A stretch of 64,000 nt of DNA from Chlamydomonas sphaeroides (Eukaryota > Chlorophyta > Chlorophyceae > Chlamydomonadales > Chlamydomonadaceae). The DNA lies in contig BDDC01000004.1 of the NCBI GenBank assembly GCA_001662425.1, positions 1-64,000 on the forward strand. Reading direction: 5' to 3'. The position numbers were made by a program, and so were the translations under genes. Shown here piece after piece: positions 37,601 to 49,600 of this stretch (its first letter is position 1; every line of letters starts with the position of its first letter). The notes under the pieces are model-generated. The model saw only the letters and a program-made list of their open reading frames with translations, ran no database searches and was not told the origin of the DNA.

Positions 37601-40600
37601 GTTGTTGGGAGAGCTCGCCCTGGCGCTGCCAAGGCACGCTGCTAAACTTATCTCCTGAACACGCATACAGGTGCTGTGCTATGGGCGCCGTACAGGCAAG
37701 CGCTCCAGGCTCGTTGCTGCAAAATAACTCGCCGTGTAAATGTTACCCGCCTCATCAAGCCCATCACATCAGTTCCACATGCATCAGCACTGACGTATCT
37801 TGTAATCCTACCTGTCATCAATCCCCCGCAGCTCCATGACGGCAGCCCTGCCCTAGCATATGCTTACTACATTCCCTACACGGCTGGCGAGCCAGGCAAC
37901 CCGGGCGTGGCCAGCGAAAGCTGCGTTGCATGGACCGTTAGTGGCGTGTCACAGGTACCGACGAGGGATGCAAACTGTTCCTTCGGCCACCTGCGTGCGA
38001 TCTCGTCACCAATGCACTCCGCTCATAATTGATATAGATACGTCAGATGCTTAGCAAGAGCGGCATTTCTGGACGACGCGTTTATTTCTGCGTGCAGACC
38101 ACGCGGGGCCTGAGCGACGAGTCATGCTCTAAGACGCTGCGGCCATTGTGCAAGGGTATGTGCTACTGATAGCAAGTGACGAGTGGTACTCGCACTGACA
38201 TTTGGAGCTGACGGCAGTTTGTGGTGCTCTGCCGCAGCCCCGGTTGCCACCGGTCGTCCCAAGCTCGAAACGGCCGTCAGCGGCCGTGGCTATGCCCTGT
38301 TCACGCAAGAGCAGCCCTGGCTGCGGGCGAGGGAGATCTGCCGCGCAGAGCTGCCCGATGGTGACCTGGCCACCTTCAAGACGGACGCAGATTGGAACAC
38401 GGGTGCGTTCTGGCACTTCGAGTGACACGAAACTACAGAGACACTGGAACCTGGTAGAACGATACAGATGTGCGCATTATTGCCTCTGCTCACATGCATC
38501 GCAGTCGTGACAACCTTGTTCAACACCAGCGCCTTCACAAACGCCATTGCGCAAGGCAGCACTGCAACGGACGCATTCGCCTTGTCCTTTCACATTGGAG
38601 TAAATGACATCTTTGCCGAGGGCACATTCAGGTGTGCACAGATCTCATTCGCAACCAACGAACGCACCGCCACGTGCCCCTGCCCATGCCGCGCGTTGCA
38701 CACCGACGGACACGCATGCATGTGACCCTACCGGTGTACCCCTCCAGGATGAACGATGAACCCACTGGCTCGAGGAACATGACACACGCCCTGTACTGGT
38801 ACTCACAGCCTGACAATGGCGGCGGGTCCGTCGCAGCTGCTGCGATAGACGGCGAAGACTGGTATGGGCAGTCTGTGCTGTAAATGCGCAAGCTGCACGG
38901 ACAGTACAGGGCCCATACAAGTAGTGTCGATAAGCGGCTATGCCCCCATTTCACTGCGCAACTCCACAGTGTAAATGTGCTTCAATACAACTGCACATAC
39001 AATGCCACGGGTCTCGTAGGGCCCCAGGGCTGCCTCTATGCATGGAACGGTACGTCTGGTGCCGTGTTGTCAATCGGGGTGGAACATTGAGCATCCACTT
39101 GGTGTCCCGGAGCAATGTCGAGCACATCTCAAGTCATCGGACCGCATTGCTTACATACGGTGCTGATGTTGTGTTTGCCTCGTACCATGCAGACGCTTCC
39201 TGCAAGACCACCAATACGCAGCCCTTTTTGTGCGTTTCCAACTACTCGCGCTCGCTGATGACGGACCGCAACACCATGACGGACGGCGGCGTCACGTACC
39301 TGGCCAAGTAAGAGCCGCACACACGGAAGCTAGCACCTACACCTTCAGCTCGGCGCACAGCCGCACGCTTGCGCGGGGCTCAGCACGTACGCAACTGACG
39401 GCCCTGTCCGCGCAACATCCTGTTGGCCATCTTCATGAACTGCAGCCTTCGCTTGTTCTGCGAGCCAGCTTACTTCCTGAGCGGCTTCAAACTGGTCGGC
39501 GCTGCAAACTCTTCCACAAGCGCTTCTCCCATCGATGTTGAAGTCTGGTTCGAGTACACGTGGGTCTGAGTATGTTGCCGTCGGTCTGCCACGTATGCCT
39601 ACACATGTGATTTGAGGTACAGGCGTGCCCCCTGCTGACGCTCACCGTGTTGCATTCTGCGTACGCAGCTGCACTCGTGCGAACTTCACGGACGCGCCCC
39701 AGTGCTACGAGCTGTCGGCCACGCCCTGGGCTAGCTACTCCACGACCACACGCGATGGCGGGGACTACCGCGACACCATGCTGGCTCTGGCCAACAGCAC
39801 CACCTGCCCCACCGGCACCCTGCTCAACGGCTGGCGGCTGGCCAAGCACCCCGACGCCGGGGTCGCGCAGCTGAGGCTGCTCTACCGCTGCTGCAGGAGC
39901 CCTGTGCTGGTGAGACGGGTTTGGGTGCTTGCGTCTGTAATCAAGCATTCATAGCAGTGCAGGCCAACGCTGTCGCTCCGTGCCCCTTGGACACAACGAA
40001 GCCATCTCCTTTGCCCGTTTTCAATCTCAGCTGACCACGTGCGCTCAGCGCAACACCTCATTTGCTGACGATGGCAACGGCAACGCCCTGTTCCTTGGTA
40101 CGGCTGCCGCCGCTTCCACGACATATTGCCGGATCATCTATCGTGGCATACCTCACTGGGCGCCAACCAACCCGCCCGCCGGGTCTCTTGCTGGGTGCAG
40201 ATCGTCATGCGGTGTCCTGCAACGCATCGCGTGAGGCCATGAGTACCTGGAAGCTTGAGCGCAACTCCACCACCAGCCGGACCCGTTTTGTGTTCACTTG
40301 CTGCGGTATGTCAGGGTGCGCAGCCTAGCCCGCTTGCTTAGGCTACGGTTCTCTGAATACTCTGACATGACACCAATGCATTCCATCCACGCCAACAAAC
40401 TAATGCCGACTGACCGACACTTGCAGACCTGCGCAGCCCGGGTACACCCAACAATGTGTCCCTGGGCTCGGCAGTTGGTGGCTCAATCCTTGCAGCAGGC
40501 TCCTACCCAGTGCCGGTCACAACACAGACCGAGCTGGCAGCTCGCATCGGGGCTCAGTTGGTGCGAGGCGGCTACCTGTACACGCTGTTCTTTGACGACA

Positions 40601-43600
40601 CCATGCGCACGACCTGGCTCAAGGTGCGCCTTGGATGAAGCAGGCTGCTGGATCGATGTCGGCATAGTTTGCCACATTCTCAATTTGTGTGATGGCCGGC
40701 ACTGCATGCGCGCAGGCCCAGCTGTCGTGCGCCTACCTGCCCAACTTCCCCGGCGCCCTGGCCACAATCTTCACGGCCGAGGACCTCGCCGCTCTGTCCA
40801 ACATGGCCGTGGGCAGCCAGGTGTCGCCCCGGGGCCTGTGGTTGGGCGCGGTGGACTTCCTGGCACCCGGGGAGCCGTACTGGGCCAGAGAGCTGCGAGG
40901 CCTGGCGGCCGGCAGCCAGTCATGGTCCAGCGGCGGTGCATCAGGCAACTGCGGATACCTGGACATACTCGACGGCACGATCGAGCGGGCTGCCTGTGAC
41001 GACTCCAGTTTTGGCTTCATCTGCATGTCAGCAGTCAGCAACAGCCACCGCCACGTAGCCATGGCCGAGGTCAGCGGAGACGGACTGCCGGACCTGGTCA
41101 TCGCCACACAGGTGTGGGCCAGTTTTGCAAAGATAGTGATGGAGCAGTGTTGAACCGCAAGAGCTGCTGGTCCGGTCCTTCCCTCAAGCCATTGTATGTG
41201 CTGCCCCTCGCAGTGCCCCTTCGACACGGGCGGCTCCATGATCGCGCTGCAGCAAGCTCGTGCGCCTTCATACACTGAGCAGCCAGATGCTGCTCCGGCG
41301 CTATGGCTGCGCTCTTGCGGTGACGGCATCCCAACCATTGGGCGCGAGGAATGCGACCTGGGAAGCGGTGAGAGGGACGGAGCCCCACAGGCTTCCAGCC
41401 GATCATGCCTCACGTCAGAACGCTTCACTGTATGTTCCTGCAACCAGGCAACGGATTGCCAGGTGGCATCTGCGCTGTCGACACATGTAGCATTGTGCCT
41501 AGCTATGAGCTGCTAGCGTCGTCATCCGAGGCCTATCTTGTCATCCGGGGAGCCAACCAGACTCTCATGAACAGCGGGGTCCTCTACACACAGTATGTGC
41601 AGGTGTGAAATGCCTCTGCGCATTGCGCATGCTATCACCAGATGCTCGTACGTACTTGACCAAGAAGCGTGTCACATGATTGCAGGTCCGCGGCTTCAGG
41701 GAGCTAAACGGAGCAGATGCAGCCCTCCTCTTCAGGGACTACAGCAACGTCACGACCTCCAACGGTATGCAATCCTCTTTACTTGCATTGCGTATGATAC
41801 AGTACATGCTGGGCTCCGCATCGCCCATCAACTTCCCATAACATCGCATCCCTTCTCACCCCAGGCTTCCCCTCTAACCAGCCGGCAGCACTGCACCGCT
41901 TTGGCAAGATGGCGCCTGGCACAGCCTTCCAGTACCGTGCCTTTCTCCGCACCAGTCTGTCGCAGTCGGCCTTTCCAGACTGGGGCGATGTAGAGACGCT
42001 GTCCGCGTCCGATGCTGCGTTCGTCAATGCCACTAGCAACTGCGGTTGCAGCGTGTTCAACCCCAGCGGCAAGCCGCAGCGGTTGGTCGTCCGGCAGCTG
42101 TTTAACCGGATTGCATTCAGGTAATAACGGCAGGTCATATCTCATTTTGGCCGGCGATGCCCTGCTCTGCTCATAAAATGCCTGAAGGAAGCGGTGCCGT
42201 GTAACACCCGATATTAATGTCGTCACCCTCACAGCTGGGTGGTGGGCAGCGCCTGCGAGAGCGGCTTCAGCATCACCCGCAGCACGCTGGGCCCATTGGG
42301 AGGCGTCGTCAACACGACCACCATTGCGCAGATAGCCATCACGCTGCCGTGTGGCACTCAGTACAGGCAAGGCAGGGGCGCATATAGCGGTCCAACACCC
42401 ACATGCATATGCGCACCTGTGTACTGGCACCCACGAGGTACCCGTTACTCACACGCCGATGTGGAACACACTACATGCATGTCGATGGGCTTGTGTGGTG
42501 CTGCTTTAGCCGTTGACCGCTGGGGACCTTTGTATGTTATGTACCACAGGCCCTCCAAGACCGAGGTGGACGAAGACGTCGTCACAGACGATCTGCAGGC
42601 AAGCAGGGGCCGGCCTCAAACACGTACACCCTGCTGCCCACCATACGGCGAATCCAAAATCACGCCCGCCATCCATCCACCTCCATGCTCCCGCCACCCC
42701 AGGTCGGCCGCACGTACCGCTACTGCGTCGCTGTGGCCGGCCCTCCCTCGGACCTGTACTACCTCAACGCCAGCGACCCGCTGTCTGCTGGGCGCTTTGT
42801 GGGGGCGCCCGAGTGCCGGGACGTGCGCATTATGTGGGCGGGGCGCATCGTGGGAAAGGTGAGGGCAGGGAGGGAGGCAGGGAGCTAAAGGGCAGCTAGC
42901 TAGGTGCATGGTGAGCAGCAGGCTGGGGCTTGCTTGGGGTGCTTGGGCCGGAGGGGCAGGCAAGCCGTAGTGTGTGGGCCCACATCACACATTCAGTGCA
43001 CATGGCGGGCCCGTCCACTCACCCGACAGGTCGCCACCCCCACGGGCTTCAGTGTCCCCGGCACCCGTCTCACTGCCCGCCTGCTGGGCACGTCAACCGT
43101 CGCCCGCGCCATCACGGACGCCAGCGGGCAGTACATCCTCACCCTGCAGTCCGACCTGTCCGACTGCGACATCGACAAGGCGCCGGGTAAGGGGCCCAGG
43201 GCACGGCCACAGATGTACGGAACACAACAATTGCTGGTACTGACAACCGGGTATGCCCGTCGCTGCAGAGCAATGCACAACTCGTATGGTCAGGTAAGGC
43301 TCCTGCAAAACTCGACATGGAAGCAGTTGGTGCTACTGATGAACCTCTGTGCCGCTTCATTGCGCTACGTTATCTATGCACCTTGAACCCCGCCTGTCCC
43401 AGAGTGACGGCCAGCCAGCGCACGCGGCTGCGCTCCGGCCGCATCATCCGCCACGTCTACAGCATCAACAGCAAGCCGGGGTCCAGCCAGGAGCTGGCGG
43501 TGCAGAACACGCAGGTGTCAGAGGGGCTGGGCGTGATCGACATGAGCAGCCTGCCCATAATGGGAACGGTCAGGTGTGTGGTGGTCTTGTGTTGGTGTAG

Positions 43601-46600
43601 CCAGGCATGGTCACAGCACAGGCGTCGAGTTTGCAGCTTGCTCATGTTAGATGGCGCCGTGTGATTGGTAGCGGCTGTTGAAGTTCTTGCTTTGCTTCCC
43701 TTGCACCAGGTGGCCGGGCAGCGAGGAGGACTCGGGCTTTGCTGCAACCCGTGGTTGCCCGCTGATTGGCGCCAAGGTGCGCTATAAAAGTGCCTATCTA
43801 CGCAAGTCATCCGTGCTGAAGGGCATGCATGCAGCCCCTCACTGCTAAGGAAGCATGTTCCCCTTGACACGCCATCCACCAGATATGTGCGGTGACGGTG
43901 CGGGACAACACCACGGTCGCTTGCGCGGGAGCGAGTGCCGATGACTCGTTCTCGCTGGCTGCGGGCATGGGCAGCGTGCTGCAGCTGCAAGTGCAATATG
44001 ACACACACACCTTCACGTACAAGTACCCGCCTGGTATCTCGTCGGATGCCAGTGGCACATTTGGTACGCAACGGGGCTTCGTACTGGCGTGGCCAGTCCT
44101 TGGGCCTAAGGGGCTACCATCAACCTGGCTATTTCAGCAGCGATAGCACCTCGGCAGGTCGTGGGGGTAAGGTTGCTGTGCCGCATGCTGATTGTCCTCG
44201 TCTTTGCGTCATATGCAGAGCTGAGCCAGCCCATGTACGACATCGACATCCGGGATGTGACCACTCGGCAGCTGATCGTGCAGCTGAATGGCGGCCGCTG
44301 CAGCTTCCCGCTCGGCCGTGCAATGTTCAGGTTCAGCGCTTTAGGCTGCGAGGCGCACAAACAGCAGCCAGTGGTGAGCGCACTGTGGTGCTACTGCTGC
44401 CAAAGGGCGCTGAGCGGTCCGCCACAACATATATGTACGTTTGATCCGTGCTAACCGCGCTAACTAGTGCACATGCATGCTTGACGTGGCAAATTTGCAG
44501 GTTTCTCGCCAAGTGCTGCTGGGTCCCGACTCCGAAGGCGCCATAGCCGTCACGTGAGTAGCGGCTCACACCGTGCAGTGCCAATACCATGTAATCTCTC
44601 TCTCTCTCATGCCACGTCAGCAACCCCCTCCCGCCGCTCCTGGTGCATTCCTTACTTTTTTGCGCAGTGTGGCGGCCATGGCCTGGTCCATCAGCTACAT
44701 CGATCTGGCGGAGCCCATCCCCGAGCTGAATCCCGTCGTCGTGACACAGTTTCTGACGCTGACAGGCCAGGTTGGTTAAGCGTACGTTATTTGACACAGG
44801 CACACACAGGGCAGTAAAGACGCAGCACGTTGCCCCAGCCGGCTGCCCTCTGATGCCATGCCCCCCAAAATGCGTCCACATTACCCCAGTTGACCCAGTT
44901 CATCAACCTCACGTCGGAGGACGGCGGCGCCCAGGCCACAGCCATGTACACGTTCATGGCGCCCATCGAAATGGATGCCCAGGTCTGCAGGTGCGCCACG
45001 ACGTACGTAGAAAGGCGCACATGACATGTATGGTTGGGGCACGGTAACGGCGTGCAAGCTGAGTGCCGCTCGCTTGCTGCACAACGCCCAGCCAGCACGC
45101 CTGTACGACATCTATCATTGCGTGCTGAAGCTTCACGCATTGACACCATACTGCCGCTGCCCCGCCCGCCCCACGCCAGGCAAAATGGGGCTGGACTGGC
45201 TATCAGCTGCGGCGCCTTCTCCCTTGGCAATCAGTGCCCGAGCTCTGCAGCTGTAAGCTGTGGTTGCGCGCAGTAACCAAGTAGCTAGCAGCCACCCTGC
45301 TGGATAAGTGTTTGATGATAAGCTGTGCGTGAACGGCCTCGACCCGCAGGCAGCGGCGTACTCTCGTGTCTACGGAGCCTTCCAGCCGCCAGACTCATCT
45401 CTGGTGACCAAAGACGCTGTTGTGCTCAAGGCAAGCAAGCTGCAATGCTTGAAAGGCGTGATGAGCCGGCGGCATTACTTGCAGCACCGATACCTAATTG
45501 CCTGACACTCGCTGCTTTGTTTTGGTACCATCACCTCTAATTATGTATGTCTTGCCCTCAGAGGGGTGCCGTGTACGTGCTGCGGGTCCAATTCCTGGAG
45601 CGCTACGGTCGCCTCATCTGCCGGGATGTGGGCACCAGCGCGCGCTTCAGCGACGGCATCAGCCAGGATGAGGGCGACAACCCCTGCGCATCGCAGCGCC
45701 AGGGATGCATCAAGGAGGTGGGTTTAGTGGGTTGAAGTGCTCATGCTTGCAGCGGGGCCGGTCACAAGCTCTGCTACCCAGACTTGACATGTGTTGACAC
45801 GCACAATACATTCAAACGTCCTGACAGGTGTACCAGTCGGATACGACCGGCATAGCGGAGCTGCTGCACACGCTCAATCCCGGGGAGCCCAACTTCAGGT
45901 GCGTGAAGAATAGGTAGCCATAGGTTATGTTTCACTGGCGGTCGAACCGCGTCACTTTGTCATCCTCCCAACTCCCCTCACCGTGTTGACACCTTACCAA
46001 AGTACGCAAATAATTATTTGTACATGCAGCGCCCAAACGGCGAACGCTCTGGCGCTAAGCATTGATTGTAAGTGGGTTATGTCTGCCGCCATGCGGTAGC
46101 CCTCTCAAATGCATACAGCTCCGTCCTATCTGCACGCAATCATGAACCTTGTGCTGCAAGCAAACGCACACATCCCACGCTCAGCTGCAATAACACCTAA
46201 CACAACGACATGCCTCTAGTCCCTAGCTGCGGTTGTGCACGCAAATTCTGCCTGCCTCACCCTCCGCTTGCTCATGCCGCCAGTGATTGGCACCAACGGC
46301 TGGCCGGCGCCCAAGTTCTACCTGTTTGCCATTGTGGAGGGCACGAGCACCCGGGGGGGATCCGGCTACATTGAGGTGAGAGGCGGGGCTGCCTTACTTG
46401 GGCTCCTTCCAGTAGCTGCTGGAGACTGGACTGCTGCCGAACAATTGGCGTGACTCTCATGCTGTGATTGCCTCACACACATACGTCCAATGCTACATGT
46501 CCTTGCTTGTGCCCCGCCCCGTCCCTGCCTGGCCCATGCTCGGCGGCCAACCAGATTCCAATCCCAGTGAGAAGGGGCATTGATATATATATACACATAT

Positions 46601-49600
46601 ATCTTTAGCACATACAGCGAGATACGGCGGCTCACTGCCCTCAGCATTGGAATGCCCATTGCCGCATTGCGGCCCTTTCCGTATCATAACTTCCGTCCAT
46701 TCCACATGTACATGTCATTGCGCTCTTCGTAGGTCCCTCTGCTCATCCTGCGCGACCCTCCTGGCGACGGCAGCTACGCCACCCTGGAGAGCAGCATCAA
46801 CACCGCCGTAAAGTGAGGGGCCGGGCAGCGCACGTGCTGATAGAACGAAAACAGCTGCCGCAGCTATGTGGGGCAGCGGCCAGCAGGCGGGCTGCCCCAC
46901 ACATGACCGTGTCCACCCACGCGTAGGCTGTCCATGCGAGGCGGCGATAAGCTGCACTGCGGCGGCTCTGGCAACCCAGAGCTGCTGAGGAAGGTGCTGC
47001 CGTGGACTCTCCTCAACGCGGTGAGCAACGCACGGCACGCAGGAGCTGCATGGCAGCTGGAGTCAGGCGCATGCCCCCACGCACACGTCTACAAGCATAT
47101 GCTGACAACCCGCATTCTCGTGTGCACCCAACTTGCGTTGATTGGTCCTCCCATGTACGCTCGATCGGCATCCAAGGTCCCGTAAGTACAACCCCAACGC
47201 ATACCAAGCTACCTCAAGCAAAGTGGCGGCATGCCTGCATGCTTTACATGTTGGCGATGCATGCTTAGCATAAGCATGCCGAGCTGGGCACGGCTATCAT
47301 ACTTGTGTGTACCCCTTTCTATTGCACAGGTTCTACAAGGTATGTAATGAGGCTTTGCCACGGGGTATTGGCACGCACGCCCAGGGGCAGCTACTGCGTG
47401 CCTTGCGGAGCCTGCTGCAAGTGGCGGGGTCAGGTGGCCAAATACAGCGGGGGCCCTGGCACGCCACCGGCTACTGCCTAGGAGGTCTGCTACGAGGGAG
47501 GGACGGGGGGAATAGGCTCACAGCAAGGACTTGCAAAATTTGTGCCCGCTCGGGCTTCATCTCCCATTTTAGCTTTCTCCCAAGTGCACTGACACCCTGC
47601 ACGCGCGCATGCATGCAATGCATGCCCCGACCGGCAATCCACAGCTCACAAAGACATCCACCATCGGTACGGCATGGATAGCGTAGCAGGGATATCCCGC
47701 ATCGATGCGGGTTGCCATCCATGTTGCGTGGCTGCATGTGCTTACTGCTTGCACACGGCCCTGGCCTCGCGGGATACCCCCACAGCCAAGGCGTTGCAGG
47801 AGAATGTTAAGTACGCCAACATGATCGCCAAGGTGCGGCCAATGACACGCCGGGAAGGCATGCAAGGTGGCATCTTGCTGTGACTGATGTTCAGAGCCCG
47901 ACTGACTATCAGCGCGTGCGTGTGTAATGTCCGAGAATACAAAGATGGATGTGGGCAAGCATGCTTGGCTCCTTTCATCTGTGGCGTACACGTCCACGGA
48001 CCTGCACAGGGCTCCAAAAATATAGAAAAGGCGACGAAGACGCTCCAACTTATTGAAGCCGCTGGGTGAGCCCGCCTGCAGCAGCCCGCACGCGCTCCGG
48101 TATGTGCGCCATGCTTGCATGCCGCATTGATGGCGATTGCATCAGGTGGCTTTGTTCATACCGTGTGTATGTGCCTGCTGCTTCCAGAGCCATAGTGCGC
48201 CACCTTACCATCTTACTATCCACATGCTTGAATTGACATCCTCTGCTCATGTCTGACAATGTAGGCCGGTGGCCACAAGGGCCGGGCGCCTGCATCAGGC
48301 AAGTGGCCGTATCTGATGGAGCGCTTGTTCTGGTTTGGTTCTCCCTCCTCGGCCAGCATGTGCTTTGCTGCGCTGGCTGGCATTTTTGCTTTGCTGCCAG
48401 CCAATCCGTGCCCAGATCGTACGCACTAGTCAATCTTGCGTTCTCTTCTATTTTAGCGACCTGAATGCGTGCTTCCAACTGCGCCCATGCATGCGTACGG
48501 CTCTGCTGCTGCATGACAGGCATACGTCAAGCTGGCGGTGAGGCACCGGACACGCGGTTGCTGGCACTAGTGGCGCTGGCCACGACAGCCAAGCCACTGC
48601 AATCACACTGGTCTTCTTTGGCGTGCGACAATAAGCATTGCTACCAGACGCAGAGAACACGCGTGCATAAGAGTGCGAGGAGCATGCATGCAGACTAGAA
48701 AGGGCACGCTCCACATTGCTTATCAGTAGATCGTTGGCCGCCACTTACTATTGCCGCCCGCAGAACAAAGTGAAGCTCTTCAAATATAAGATATTTATGC
48801 CATGTGAGTGAGCTGTACCTGGGGTGCATGCGTGGTGCATATGCTACCAATGCAATGCACATCCAAAACTCCTGGATGTCAGTTACAGCCGCGGATGTGC
48901 ACCTTGTTTCATTGCACTTTGTTCGCCATGGCCGCTCGGTGCTGCAGGGAAAGGAATCTTCAACAACAGGGATCTGGTGCGTAGCTGCATGCGACGGGCA
49001 GCGTGCTAGCTGTGCGCGCTCGCTAGCTAGGAGCTTAATTGTGTGCCACAATACCGTTGGGCCCTCTGACCGTCTTGGGGAGCATGTTTGTTGACACAAG
49101 CAACTGATAGCTTACCCCGCATTGCATCACAACGATTCAAACAATGTATGCCAGGCTAACAAGGCCATCATCGCAAGGTGCGGGGCAATGCAGTGCACGC
49201 GGTTTAGGTACTGTAGTAAATAATCGGAGTTTTGTTGTGTGCATGTGTGCGTGTGTACCATATATGTTACACTTTGACGGTGCCCGCACATCAAGCGAAG
49301 CGTGTGTTCAGAAATAAGTATAATAGTGTGCGTGTGCACATGTATGTGCACATATATATCTGCGTCGATGCTGTGTGTGCTGCTCAGGGGCGGCCACTGC
49401 ACGTGTAACCACCCTTGACGTATATATGTACATGCACCTAATGCACCACAATACAGGTTTGAACAACTGGAAGCGCTGGCCAGAGGCGAGGACGCAATCA
49501 AAGCAGCAAGCTCCGCACCTACGATCAAGCTGGGTGATCTGAGTGAACTAAGCAATGGCATGGACCTTAAGAACCTGGATGCAAGTAAGCACTACTCTGC

